Below, one piece after another: positions 1 to 13,636 of a stretch of DNA of 64,000 nt. The translations under genes and the position numbers were made by a program. Each line of letters starts with the position of its first letter. Positions within the stretch are counted from its first letter, which is position 1. The notes beneath the pieces are model-generated. The model had not been told where the DNA came from. It did no database searches and saw only the letters and a list, made by a program, of their open reading frames with translations. Source of the stretch: Druceiella hillmani (Eukaryota > Arthropoda > Insecta > Lepidoptera > Hepialidae); the NCBI GenBank assembly GCA_039881145.1, contig JAYKKI010000066.1, positions 8,691,501 to 8,755,500 of the forward strand. Direction: 5' to 3'.

Positions 1-7
1 TAGTTGA

Positions 8-59
8 TGACGTCGAATAACTATGATAATATATAGAATATCATAGTTATTCGACGTCA
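8..59. repeat. Perfect palindrome, 21-bp arms
   Basis: The arms at 8-28 and 39-59 are exact reverse complements around a 10-base loop. A third copy of the arm's outer part starts at 80. In block A copies at 34,770 and 53,640 the same site holds a single related stretch, so the extra arms look like local inverted duplication inside A rather than terminal repeats of a transposon. Confidence 0.85.
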
Positions 60-159
60 CAGAAAGAGTATCCTTTGTGTGACGTCGAATAACTATTCTA
101 CGTATTAACTACGTCCTTCGAAGTTACAAAATTGATAAGATATATATAGAACATGATAT

Positions 160-1450
160 AAAGGGAAATGTGTAACCGTTCCTAATCAAACCTCCACCGG
201 ATGGTAGAGGTTTTAATAGAAATATTTATTCTTCGCGCACAAAGCAGTCGAAGGATGTAAACTAATTAATCTCATAAAGCTGTGTGATTGTAATACGCTG
301 TGGGACCCGATTTAATTACCAACACCTAACATTACGTAGCGCGTTATTCCAGCCCACAAACCGTACGTTCATTACATGCATTTATTCCTGGATTTTCACA
401 TTACTCACACACACACACGTAACTCGTTGTACGTTTGTACACGCGCAAATCGTTCCAAGTAATGATATTAATATCAAACGAACGAATTTAATTCTTGGGT
501 AGATACCCAAGAATTAAATTGCAACAGAGTCTCCTCATGCCTCAACGAAAAACGTCTTAATAACTTCGCTTTTTTTAATTGAATAGGTGTTAAAATCGTA
601 TGTAAGCTTACGAAATTTTCCAAAGAAAACGTACGCTGTCAGTGTTTTAGCATCGAGCTGGCAATTCGGGACCGACTTACGTAAGCTATATTATATTGAC
701 TACCAGTAGGATATGCAAATTCCAAACTTCTCAAAGCTAATATTAAAAACCGAACGCTTTAAATAAAGTCATTTACACAGATTAAGAGAGATTTATATAG
801 ACGTTCATAGTACATGCCAATAACTTTCGAACATTGTATTTATATTATATTATACTTACTATTTTGATCTATCTGCTCTGGATTTCGAATTTTATTCTTT
901 TTTTTTTTGTATTATATTTTTTTTAAAGACCTATCCTAAGCTATTTCACTAGATGGGGTATATAAAAAGATGAAATTAATTTTATGACGTTGAGAATTAC
1001 TCAAAAACATATTTTTTTAAATTTCGCTCCACTTTGGACTCTTAGTGAATGAGAAGCAAAATTTTCGTAAAAAATTGAGAAATACCCAAGTTGTAAAGTT
1101 ATAACATAGGGATGAATAAATGAATTCATACGAGTGACTTTGAAATTCATAGTATTTTTTTATTAATTATTTTCTACACATATTATCAAAAACTGTATTA
1201 TTCTACATTTCCTTCTAATTTTTGTGAAATAAAAGTATTTTGACTATTTACATCTATGGAATATAAAAAAAACTAGTACTATTATATTTTACTTGAACCT
1301 TATTATCTAAAAAACATACTTAAACCACTTCTGACTACGTTATCTCCATATATTTACAATGTGATTTCGCCTGGTTTGAATGTCATAAAAAAATCCCATT
1401 TATAGAAATTTTCCAAACAAACCCACGTGAAACTAAATTAATCCTCTTTA
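160..1450 (-). repeat. Block A, inverted copy 1
   Basis: This stretch matches 25,610-26,830 in the same orientation, and 14,900-13,640, 34,800-33,440 and 53,640-52,350 as reverse complement. Recognisable landmarks are the TTAATTACC core next to the CGATTTAATTACC motif near 310-320, GATATTAATATC near 464, and the short CA run near 407. No open frame survives between copies. It appears to be non-coding repeat DNA. Confidence 0.75.
485..520. repeat. Perfect palindrome, 16-bp arms, inside block A
   Basis: The arms are 485-500 and 505-520 with loop AGAT. The paralogous site at 25,920-25,950 has only the right arm, so the left arm is an inserted inverted copy. Confidence 0.85.
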
Positions 1451-1549
1451 CTTTAAGACACGTAAAATTCCATTAAATTTTCAGTGCAAATTATGAAAGA
1501 TAAAATTTTTTATTGGAAGTTTATTGAAACGTAAGTGATATTTTTTAAT

Positions 1550-3010
1550 CATATACGCTATCGCCAGTCAAAGGAACTGGGAAAATGGGTCTAGAGTTAC
1601 AGAAATAGAATATAAATATAATTAAAAGCTCAATGCCAAATCGAAAAAGCAGTAGGCTTATTTTTTCTTTTTTTATAAAAGAGAGCAATTTTTATTCTTA
1701 CGACACCTGGGTCCAACATTTCATGGATTTTTTTTCTAGTATCCTTCCTGATTCGGCTATTTAAAAATATGTTTATTTGGGGTTATTACAGTGGAAAATT
1801 AAAAAAAAATCAATGAAATGAATGCATAAGTCTATCAATTTAAGAGAGCAACTGTGGATAACTTATGTGACTTTCTCAACTTTGTCCGTCGGACTAGACA
1901 TAAATGAAGGCTCTACCTGCATGATATTTTTATTGCATTATAGGCTTCTCATCTCGAGCATTAGGCTTTAGTCTAGTATTTTGTTTCTCCTATAAGACTT
2001 ACAGAATAAAATAATCAAACTACGGACTCTAGAATTTACTTCAACTATTTTTTGTACTTGAATTTTATGTTATCCCATTTATAACGCCTTTTGGATTTAA
2101 TTATACAATGCTTTGAATATATTTTATTCCAGGAATTTATTTTCTTATGAATCACAAAAATTATATTCACCATACTAGAAATTTTGTCACGGAATATTTA
2201 ATTTACAATAGATAAGATACTTGTACACTTATCTTAAACCAACATAATTAGTAGAAAACATATACAGAAATATTTTATTTTGATTGTAGAGAGATGTTTA
2301 ATCTCACACGTTAAGATAATTTTGCTTTGTATGAACATGTACTCGCATAAATTTTCAATAATTCTATCAACTAACTTGAAGATTTTCAAGTATTCTGTAA
2401 GGAAGTGAAGGTAAAAAGGAAATAACACTTACGGAAAATTTATCTGCTCTTCTCCTTGCATTTCAAAATCAATGAAACCTAATTATATAATGATTTTTAT
2501 ACATTTTGGACATGTAACTTTTATCACTTTAAATGCTATAAAATATATCTTAATATGACGAATCGTATGTATCATATATAAAACATTATAACTTTAGATG
2601 TCAGACCGTGTATTCAAGGTGATAGAAAATTTTATTAACACATAATATCTATGAGCACGTAATAAAATAACGGATCTCAAATCGGAATACCAAATAAAAT
2701 CTATTCACAAAAACGCAATACTTTTAAGGTAACTCGCGTTCATCTCTCCATGTATCACAGGAGTTTTTCAAATTAAAAAACTGGGCACTTAAATAACTAG
2801 TCACCATTATGGAAAGAGTACGGCCGTCCAGTGGTCTTAGGCAGTGACTTTGCTCGTATATCCTTGCGAACATCCTGTGGGTACTATGTACCCTAGCGCT
2901 AGTTTTTTTACAATGTAAATATTTGTTGAATGTTCCTAACCTCCATCCCTCAGCGAATATTTTAGAACTGGTATTGTATTGAAATATGTAACTTATCACT
3001 TGCACAATGC
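1550..3010 (-). repeat. Block G, inverted copy
   Basis: Segments near 1,560-1,930 and 2,740-3,000 match, as reverse complements and in consistent order, 33,000-33,400 with 32,800-32,950 and 51,200-51,600 with 50,220-50,420. Shared landmarks are TCTAGTCCGACGGACAAAG (1,879-1,898 region), GGCATTGAGCTTTTAATTA (about 1,621-1,640) and the GGGATGGAGGTT motif near 2,943. A 93-codon minus-strand open frame here is not preserved in the other two copies. Confidence 0.7.
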
Positions 3011-4129
3011 ATTTTTACCACTAGCGCCACCTAATATATGAAGCATGAATCAAATTTTAAGTATTTTTTGTTAGATACGGGATGTCCCTACACAATCTTG
3101 TGTATAAACATTTCGATTATTTCTTCAGTATTTCATTCTACGACTATATATAGATAGGTATTTTAATGGAAATGTAATTTTATGGTGATTATTTATACTC
3201 AAAAATTTCTATATTTTTTCAAAAACTTGATATTACAACGAATGAATTTTGTCTGCAACCTTTTAATATTGTCAACATAATATTTGGAATGAATGTCAAA
3301 TTACTGAAAATAAAACAACGATTACAAAAGTATCTATTTTATATATTTTTTGTGAAGCAGTGGTTAAATAAAATTGGATATGAAAAAAGGTTTGGATATT
3401 AGTTTTATAATAAACTGAAAGTTATTTCTCATTCCATTTCCTCATTATATTCCAATATGTGACTGAATAAATATGTTGTATTATAAAGATTTAAATGTAC
3501 TTAAACAAAGTTTTCAAATATTCGAATTTACGACCAATTTCCAGCTTGTGTGTAATTAATTATTCGTCTTAAATATCAAGGACTTGTTTTATAAATTAGA
3601 CTCATTTTTTTTAAGTATTATATTTTTCCTATATTTAGGGGTGCATTCCATATCCACATAAATATGTAGAGAAAATAGGACATTTTCAGAGTAAATAAAT
3701 AATTTTTCTATGAGTTTGCGTAAATTTTAATTACCACTATATCCTTTTTAAATAAACTCTATGGTTTTTAAAATCAATAGCTAATAGATAAATTAATTCA
3801 TTAATAAATAGGAGCTTATAGAATTGTTTGAATTATTGTTCGTTCTCCACTACAACAAATAAATCTTTATTTTAAATAATTTTACTTTCTTTTATAATTT
3901 CGTATTATATATAATATCCTATCGTATCATCATCATCATCATATATATTAATACGCTAAGGTTAAGATGTTACTCTCCCTTTTTAGAAAAAATCTCACAA
4001 CTAATCCACATAAATTATATATCATTTTATAGATAATTGCTTGCTCTACCGGCATCCACAACTAAAAAAATTATTGTTGCTATTGTTTTTGCAAATTAAT
4101 TAATTATTAAAATTATATACACAAAACAG
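3011..4129. other. AT-rich stretch, mostly unassigned
   Basis: No gene is visible. The segment 3,470-3,570 matches 39,350-39,460 in direct orientation, and a short (ATC)n run lies at 3,928-3,942. The rest shows only AT-rich low-complexity sequence. Confidence 0.5.
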
Positions 4130-4345
4130 CAATGCTGCCATCTAACGGCTCAACGTCAATATGATTGACGGTCGGTAAAATTTTTGTTTAATTTCAAATC
4201 CACTCATGTATAAATAAAGTGGCGCTGTAGCTCAATGCTTTTGATACTTGCGCCTCTATATGTCAATTTTAGTAAAATATTTGTTTGATCTGTCATCTGA
4301 GCTTCATAATGGAATAAATAATGCGAAGACTCCGCACGGGTCACG
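4130..4345 (+). mobile_element. RTE-like non-LTR element, 3' end
   Basis: The segment ends in a GC-rich CCGCACGGGTCACGCTAGT terminus followed directly by TATATA repeats. It opens with a TGCCATCTAACGG motif of a kind common in insect repeats. Termini of the form CCG-GGT-AGCTAGT followed by a short tandem repeat are typical of RTE-clade LINEs and SINEs that borrow their 3' ends. No reverse-transcriptase sequence precedes it, so this is only a 3' end or a non-autonomous derivative. Assignment rests on the terminus alone. Confidence 0.45.
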
Positions 4346-4525
4346 CTAGTTATATATAATATTCTAATTATAATTTCATATTATATTAATATGACTTTCT
4401 TTTATAATTTCGTATTATAATCATTTCATATAATAACATATAATTTTACAGGTGTATTATAAACAAAATGAAGTAACCGTCGTAACATTATATGTCGTGC
4501 AGCAACATTTTATTATCGGTATAAT

Positions 4526-4526
4526 T

Positions 4527-4584
<58 letters not shown>

Positions 4585-4585
4585 C

Positions 4586-4619
<34 letters not shown>

Positions 4620-4620
4620 T
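4526..4620. repeat. (TA)n microsatellite
   Basis: Interrupted TA dinucleotide tract. It lies about 180 bases downstream of the RTE-like terminus and just before block B. Confidence 0.95.
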
Positions 4621-4699
4621 CCCATGGTAGCCATATAAATTTACTTGAGAATGATACTCTTACCAAATACAAATTGCGCAAAAAAACATTTTATTTCAG

Positions 4700-6790
<2,091 letters not shown>

Positions 6791-7631
6791 ATTATCTTTC
6801 ACGATGCGATTTGTTTTTAGAAATATGAGCAATCAATGTGCCAGTGAGATGGACTAGCCTTTGGCTGTACTGGATTAACTCGAAACAACTGCTGGTTCGT
6901 AAAAAAATTATTGTTTTTTACGTGAATAATCATAAACAATATCTTAACAAAATAATATCAAAAACTAATATTATAGTTGTTTCAGTTCATTGTCCGATTT
7001 TGCGTTGAAGAGCAATCACAACGGGCAATCTGTAATGATTATCTATATTCTGTTTTGAAACTTTTTGCAATTAACTTCTTCCATATTTACTTATGGTTAA
7101 AACTCCTTGTGTCCTTGAATCCCCTAATGTAAATTACTATATTTATTTATCCACATCAGCTATGAAGAATAAGATATGCGATAATAGTTTATGATTGACA
7201 CATAACTTTCCTGTTATTCGTAATGTCTTGCAAAATATATCTTATTCTTCATAGCTCATGTGGATAAATAAATATAGTAATTTACACTAGGGGATTCAAG
7301 GACACAAGGAGTTTAAACCATAAGTAAATATGGAAGAAGTTAATTGCAAAAAGTTTCAAAACAGAATATAGATAATCATTACAGATTGATTGATGCCCGT
7401 TGTGATTGCTTTTCAACGCAAAATCGGACAATGAACTGAAACAACTATAATATTAGTTTTTGATATTATATTGTTAAGATATTGTTTATGATTATTCACG
7501 TAAAAAATAATTATTTTTTTACGAACCAGCAGTTGTTTCGAGTTAATCCAATACAGCCAAAGGCTAGCCCATCTCATCTAGCACATTGATTGCTCATATT
7601 TCTAAAAACAAATCGCATCGTGCAAGATAAT
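6791..7631. repeat. Large inverted repeat, arms about 390 bp, 59-base loop
   Basis: The left arm is 6,791-7,177 and the right arm 7,237-7,631. They are near-identical reverse complements with only scattered substitutions and one- to few-base gaps, for example the TTAAAACTCC/GGAGTTTAAAC site. The related sequence at 47,360-47,650 corresponds only to the right arm and its inner edge. Transcribed from either strand, this would form a long hairpin RNA. No terminal duplication or transposase is visible, so a foldback transposon is possible but unproven. Confidence 0.9.
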
Positions 7632-7949
7632 ATATTTCCCATGTTGGGCAAATAATATTCTAGAAACTCAGCTGGAAAACAAACAGTTTTTCTAATCGTT
7701 ACCTCCTTACGTAAAAAGGAGAATATTATTTAAAATGAGTTTAATTTATTAACAAAAATGGTTCATACATCAAATGCAATTTGCAAAGCTTTTTTCCCAA
7801 ATTTGGCATTGAATGTTATAAAAATGTACATACCGTTAAGATCTATCTAAATATTATGAGCTGCAGAAGACTAGCAATAATAACAAGAAAATTGCGTTAC
7901 ATTTTTAAAGTTATTTACATGAAAAGGGAAAAAGGAAATTTTGACCAGA
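7632..7949. other. AT-rich linker, no gene seen
   Basis: Nothing recognisable between the large hairpin and block D. A 68-codon open frame starting at 7,781 runs into block D and is not conserved in the paralogous copies. Confidence 0.5.
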
Positions 7950-8345
7950 TTTTTCATGGGTTCGTTTGTAAGAGCCGTTTTTCTTAGAAGCCGCTTAACG
8001 TAGAAATACAAAACTTGCCTCAGTACGAAAATTTATTAACACCCACATAACCCCCACTATACTTGAAACTTATACCCTAAAACTTAAAAAAATTATATGG
8101 AAATTTTAGATTGCTAGCGATGGAGAAAAGTTAATTTTTGGGAAAAAAATATAAATTCCACATTTGGCCTGATATTTTTCGGAAGAGCTAGTTATAAGGA
8201 TCTGAAAGCTATTTTTTTCAATATTTTTGAGAAGTATATTTATGGAAATATACGCAAAAATATCGAGGGTAATATGTTTTCCTTTCCCATTTCCGAAAAT
8301 ACTGAACATAATGTCATTATTTTTGAGATATTTGCTGTAATATGT
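7950..8345 (+). repeat. Block D copy 1
   Basis: It matches 43,500-43,104 and 44,300-43,898 as reverse complement. Landmarks are the TTCGTTTGTAAGAGCCGTTT start, the ACCCACATAAC motif near 8,041, and the TTTCGGAAGAGCTAGTTATA segment near 8,177. Confidence 0.75.
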
Positions 8346-8449
8346 AGGTACCTCCAGTTAATTATATAAGAAACTATTTAGTATTTATTGCGCTAGGAAA
8401 TGCTTATGATTAACTGAAGGATGAATATATGAAGTAACTTCATTTTAAA

Positions 8450-9990
8450 CGAGATACGGAAACCTCGATACGCGTCCCCCGCTTGCACTTTGCCGGATTT
8501 TTGACAAATTTTCTTTATTTTTGATATTCGTGCTTAGAATGTTAACTATTAATGAAGGTTATAGATATTATTTATAAATATTAATATTTTTTACCGACAA
8601 ACCCTATATTTTTCGTAAGGTAATTATACGATTTTCAGCTAGAAAATTTAAGTCACTCTTGACTGACTTAGTTGTTTAATACATAGTATTAAATTAATCC
8701 CCCTGAGAGAATCTAAATTATTTTTATTTTATAATGATCATTTTTTCTGTATATGCATTAGATTTATTCGCCACACTTTATTAATAAAATGAAGCTGAAG
8801 TATATTTTTCATAAACAGTCAGATATATATATTTAATTTGCGTAACAACGAAGCGGTAACGATGCATACTCAGGTACCCAGTGTATTTAAATGAATTAAA
8901 CTCAACGCCAAGTCCTTACCGAAAACGAAACAACGTGCTATAAAAGTGATTAAACTCCATGAAACACGGATAAAATCTTCCAATAAAATCCGTTTTCTTT
9001 TATCTTCATAATTAAATCGGTTTAAAGCACTGTTTACCCCTCGACAACTTCAGAGCTGACAATAAAAGACGAAATGTAGTTCAAAAAGTAAACATCGGCA
9101 GCTAGTTCGCAGCTGGAGTGTGCTCGAGTGTATTTGGGAGACTGCAACTGGACCCGATGGTCTTTGATGATTCACCCAACCGCGATCATCACCAACTTTC
9201 CTACATCGATACCTGCACTTCCTAGTTCCAATATATGTAATATGTAAAAGTGTCATTATATGAAGAGCCATTTATCATGTACGGTTGGATAAGCGACAGA
9301 ACACTTATTTAATGTCGGAAAAAAACATTTTTTGAATATATATCGTCATGAAAGCATATTTTATTGGATTATAATCAAAATTTCAAATTTATTAAGCAAA
9401 TTTTATTGACTACTGAGTAAGCATCATTAAAAACCATGGTAGGCTTAAAAGACTGGTTGGGCGATTTATGTGTTTTTAGCAATTAACTTATGTAGTTATA
9501 AAGTAAAAAATTGCCGAACTTTTTCTTTATAGTGAGCGACTTCCGTATGTATATAGAGATGAAAGTTAAAGGGTATATAATATTTCCATTAAACTATTTA
9601 AAAATGTTATTTTTTTAAAAACAGTAACACATTGGCTTCTCTGTTTTTCACTGGCATGAAAACATGGTATAAACTTGTATGTAAAAAAATATAAGATTTA
9701 GGGTAAGAGCTATATTTATCCTGTAGTCTTCCGGTCAGATTTTATTTTCCCTGTATTTTTCATTAATTTTAGCTTAATAGTTTTGGAAATAAATGAAGCG
9801 GGGTAATTATCTTCTCTTACACATATTTTGTAATGTCTTTTTAAATATAAAAGTTGTAATCTAAAAAAAAATTTCCATGTAATTCATAATATGCCCTTTT
9901 AAATGATATCGTAATACGTATTAGTATGTCATTAAATTAGAAAAAAATAGACTTTTAGTTACGTTTTCATTATATCTAAAATTATGATTT
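8450..9990 (+). repeat. Block E copy 1
   Basis: It matches 43,060-41,290 in reverse over its whole length, and 28,500-29,990 in direct orientation except for the middle part around 8,800-9,300. Landmarks are CTTAGAATGTTAACTATTAATGA's core near 8,531, the CACTCGAG-related segment near 9,120, and ATAAATGAAGCGGGGTAATT near 9,789. The middle part has a relatively GC-rich island (9,100-9,200), but its short frames differ between the two copies, so coding is unlikely. Confidence 0.75.
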
Positions 9991-10730
9991 TAACAAAGTT
10001 AGCTAGCTCTAAATATGTGGGTTAAAAATTGTGTTACTATGCCAAATTTCTTTTTTTTCAAATTTGTTTTTTTTTTCAAAGAGCCGAAGACTCTCTCCTG
10101 TTCTGAATACACGCATACACACACCCAGAGGAGTGCTACATTTTATTTGTTTTTGCCTTTTTTATTTTTTAATTTTCCTTTGAATTATTTACTCAATAAA
10201 CAATTACAAAACGCTGAATGTGTACAACGTGTACACTTTGAATGTGTACACTTTTGGTAGTTATTCTGCTACATTCATGTCTAATTTCTATACTTAAGTG
10301 TAAGCAGAAGTGCATCTAGATCCGCCACCTTTGACATGTTTTTAGTTTATGGCTTGTGAATATGTTGTTTAGTGCGCCATAAATTATTCATTATATTTAA
10401 ATAAAATAATTTTCCTGGGATCCTATCCTGGCAATATAAGAAGTCTGAGCGTCAAGGCATTTCATAAAGTATGCCTTTCTATCCAGCGCTTATCGGAAAT
10501 TTGTTTTATAATGAGTCATACCAAAGTTACAAACTCAGTGATTATGCAGTCAAACAGTAGAATAAGTTGTAGTATAATATCAAAATAAGTCGCCGCCTCA
10601 CGAATTCAAATGTCATTTAAAGAAAATCTTGTGTGACTTCAAATCGTAACTATCTGTCATTCCTTATATAGCTTTTCCTCCTAAATCATGACCCTCTCTT
10701 GTATTCTTGTTGACATATAATATACATGTG

Positions 10731-10734
<4 letters not shown>

Positions 10735-10769
<35 letters not shown>
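10735..10769. repeat. (TA)n microsatellite within block F
   Basis: Pure TA run. The paralogous positions near 30,200 and 59,120 lack a long run, so it expanded in this copy only. Confidence 0.9.
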
Positions 10770-10771
<2 letters not shown>

Positions 10772-11769
10772 ACATTTTTTCCTGTTTTTTTATAATAATT
10801 GTTATTCATTAAATATATTTAATATATTTATCTAATTTATTTTGTCCAAATTTACAATTTATCTAAAACTTCCTGTTAATTTCTATCCAATGGTTCCTTT
10901 AAGTCTAGCTGGTTCTGTTCAGAACTCTTTAGATATACGAGTAACTGTATGGTTCAAATATCAGTATAACTAAAAATTAATAATAATAAACATCCTTAAA
11001 GAATTGCGTGTACTAATAATCCTTTCAATTATTGTGTGACTTCATTTAACTTGAAATTAAGGAAAATATGAAATTGTGTAATATTAAAATTGTTAATCCA
11101 TTTATATCAAAGTCTACATATTAATATTTGAATACTGTAAAATTAGACTCCATTGGATTACAGGTATTTTTTTGAACATATAGTTATTTTTTACAATTTT
11201 TTTCAACTATTCGTCACAAACAGACTCTTCTTTTACAAAGTGACCAGTGTCAAATTTAGTACAATTTTTTTACATACGACTGTAAGAAATATTACAAAAT
11301 TAAAATAAAAACGGAAATACGTACACAAAAAAAACTTAGCATGAATTATTGAAATGAATTATCAAAATTACGAATTGATAAATTGAAATATCTCTATTTT
11401 TTTTTACTTGAAAACTGATAATATCATGGCAACATTTGAATTCGATTTTCATATTTAGATCAAAACGATAGGAGAAAAATTAATAAATGATTTATATTCA
11501 AACACTATTCGTAATAAAAATAGAACACATAATCTTATCCCTTTCACAATACAAAACTGACGAAGTAACTCCGTATAATTTTTTTAATTGCAAACAGGAA
11601 ACTTTATATTAAAACAGAGCGTTTTATAAAACCATGCGCAAAAGTAAAAAAATATCATGCCTCCTACGAAAATATAGAATATTAATGGAAATTTAATTCT
11701 ACATGTTAATAAATACTATTGTTTCACTAATATGCTGATATCGTATATTAAAAATAGTGGAACGTATAA

Positions 11770-12120
11770 ACCTCGGAAGCGGTGAAAGAGCGGGTTCACT
11801 CGAAAAAATTTCTTTCGAACGCCACCACACATTCCGCCCCGACTTTCGTTCGACATTCATCGGTATCCGCAAGACGCTTCAATGTGTCAAAGACGACCAT
11901 GCACTGTAAAATTATGGGGGGTATGCGAGAGTCGCAGCAAAAGCGGCGGCCGCCCCCGTTGTCCTTATTACCGCCCCGTCTCGCGGCGCCCGCCCTCGCT
12001 TCAAGAGCCTTATAATTGTACTTTCTGCAGCGTTCGTTTAGCCGCGTTTTATATTTAATTGGTTGTCCCACGTTTATAACTCGCGAGTTATGCGAGACCG
12101 GTTGTGTAATGTGAATTTGG
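11770..12120. repeat. GC-rich conserved core of block F, copy 1
   Basis: A strikingly GC-rich patch (about 11,935-12,005, rich in CpG, containing GCGGCCGC) sits in AT-rich surroundings and is conserved in five places: here, 20,100-20,450 (-), 31,300-31,690, 39,890-40,300 (-) and 60,105-60,480. Both strands have open frames of 77-91 codons here. The minus-strand frame shares peptide stretches such as YKTRLNERC and KALEARAGA with the copy at 39,890. This copy has lost about 40 bases after CATGCACTGT relative to the copies at 31,440 and 40,130. It could be an old promoter, a coding remnant or a structural element. Confidence 0.65.
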
Positions 12121-12594
12121 ATATGTGAATTGCGATCGCTGTAAGTGAATACATTCTAGTTATTTCTAATATCAACGCGTTAAGTGGGTTTATAATTTAT
12201 TTAATACTATATTTGATCGTCCGTAACGACTTTTTCATTACTCAATAGGAACCAAATACTTTTGTGAGAGAAAAATTAATTCTATAACTCCTCTGATACT
12301 TATTTTTTCCTCGCAAATAATCTTGCATAATAATGTCTTACATAATAAAAGCCAGCGCTCTTCATCGCATATAAAGCTGGGCTGGAATGGTATTTAACAT
12401 AACTTAGCTCAAAGACGTTTTACATTAATATACTTATGATAAGGAATAATAAGAATTTTGTATGGTTATATTATTCTATTGTTATAAGTGTTAACATATG
12501 AAATTGCTATGATTTGGATTAGACCAAATTCTTGAAAAACCGAGGAACTATTAATCTGAATAAATTAAGTGGCTCTACTTAAACTATTATCCTT

Positions 12595-13636
12595 TTATTT
12601 ATTTATTTATTTATCACCTATGGAGAAAAAACAGATACAAGTCATAGTGATATACAAAATAAGAGTTTTTTAACAACAAAGTTAACTTATATCCTAACAT
12701 ACCCACATGAAAATAATATTCTACGTACATATATCCCCAGTCTTTTCTAAATATTTCTATAATACTAATTTTTTCTATAATTAAATATTCAGAAATTTTC
12801 TAAAATATTAAATTAAATTTTAAATAAAGTAATATTCTTAATAAACAATCAATAGATATTAAAATTATTGGAATCAGCCTTTCATTTAAAGTTCACTGTA
12901 ATAGTTATTAGTAATAGAACTAATAGTAATAACCATCCCATTCATAATAATATCGATTAAATAAAAAGAAGAAAAAAACACAAAAAGAAAACAAAAAAAA
13001 ACGTCACACCGATAAGAATAAAATGAAAGTGTAGTGTCAATGCTTTCAAAGAGCTAATGGTTGTATAGTATCCGTTTAACTGACTGTTTGTATTGAAGTA
13101 CTGAGCTAGCAAATATGTCCAGGGAATGAAATTTTCCATCGCAAAGCCTGCGTAATGTTACACGAGCACCGGCATTAGTGTGAACGGTAGGTAGATAGAA
13201 CAGTGCTGTGCTACGAGTCGCTCTCCCTGTCACACGAAACTGCAACTGTTTCACTATATCGGCCCAATCGTAACGACTATGACAAATATTATAAAGTACA
13301 ACTGCTACGAGTTCGATACGCCTTTCGTGGAGAGTACGGTATTTGAATGTGTACAATGCATTATAATATTCTATTTTGGATATATTGAAGCGATATTGCA
13401 GTGTACGTATAAATCGTTTTTGCACTCTTTCGATCGTATCAGAGTATGTAAGATAGCATGGATTCCAGACGGCAACAGCATATTCAAGTTGAGATCGCAC
13501 AAGACTTGTGCAGAGGATTCGATACGTTCTCATTTGCTTAAAGGGTTTGGTAGTTTGTAAGACAAAGCCTAGCAAAGCATAAGCTCGCGATGTGATCTGC
13601 TTTACGTGAACATCAAAATGTAGCTCTCTACTGCTT
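12595..13636 (-). mobile_element. 5'-truncated Jockey/CR1-type LINE
   Basis: Read on the minus strand, the element enters at about 13,636 inside a reverse-transcriptase frame, ends that frame at 13,054, continues through an untranslated region, and finishes at about 12,600 in a short TAAA-type repeat (seen as TTTATTTATTTATTTA on the plus strand). At 13,637 the sequence switches sharply to block A, as the alignment of TTAGTAATTTAATTATA with 33,443 shows, which fixes the 5' truncation point. No clear target-site duplication was found. It lies between blocks F and A, where other copies carry block G. Confidence 0.85.
13054..13635 (-). pseudogene. LINE reverse transcriptase, C-terminal fragment
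   Basis: The frame is open from the truncation point at about 13,635 down to the stop at 13,054, about 190 residues, with no frameshift or internal stop. Reading from the first residues, it shows an RELHFDVHVKQI segment, then AYALLGFVLQTTKPF, then the hallmark LVRSQLEYAVAVWNPCY, then IERVQKRFIRTLQYRF. This is the usual end of the reverse-transcriptase/thumb region of Jockey-, CR1- and related non-LTR retrotransposons. The catalytic YADD box and the upstream endonuclease domain are absent because the 5' part is missing, so the fragment cannot be active. The intact frame argues for a fairly recent insertion, younger than the surrounding repeats. There is no start codon of its own. The exact clade cannot be settled from this part. 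Confidence 0.85.

Larger units (their letters stand above)
10000..12580 (+). repeat. Block F copy 1
   Basis: It matches 29,990-32,020 and 58,290-60,850 in direct orientation and 41,290-39,740 and 20,930-20,050 in reverse. It starts with an AT-rich part including CATGTCTAATTTC near 10,275 (shared with 58,313), continues through a T-rich region, and ends with the GC-rich core at 11,770-12,120 followed by TTACATAATAAAAGCCAG near 12,337. Confidence 0.75.

Noticed and set aside
11935..12005. CpG island of a host gene
   Set aside because: The patch is repeated five times within block F and no gene follows it in any copy.
13279..13560. Plus-strand open frame of 93 codons
   Set aside because: It is the antisense shadow of the LINE reverse-transcriptase fragment.
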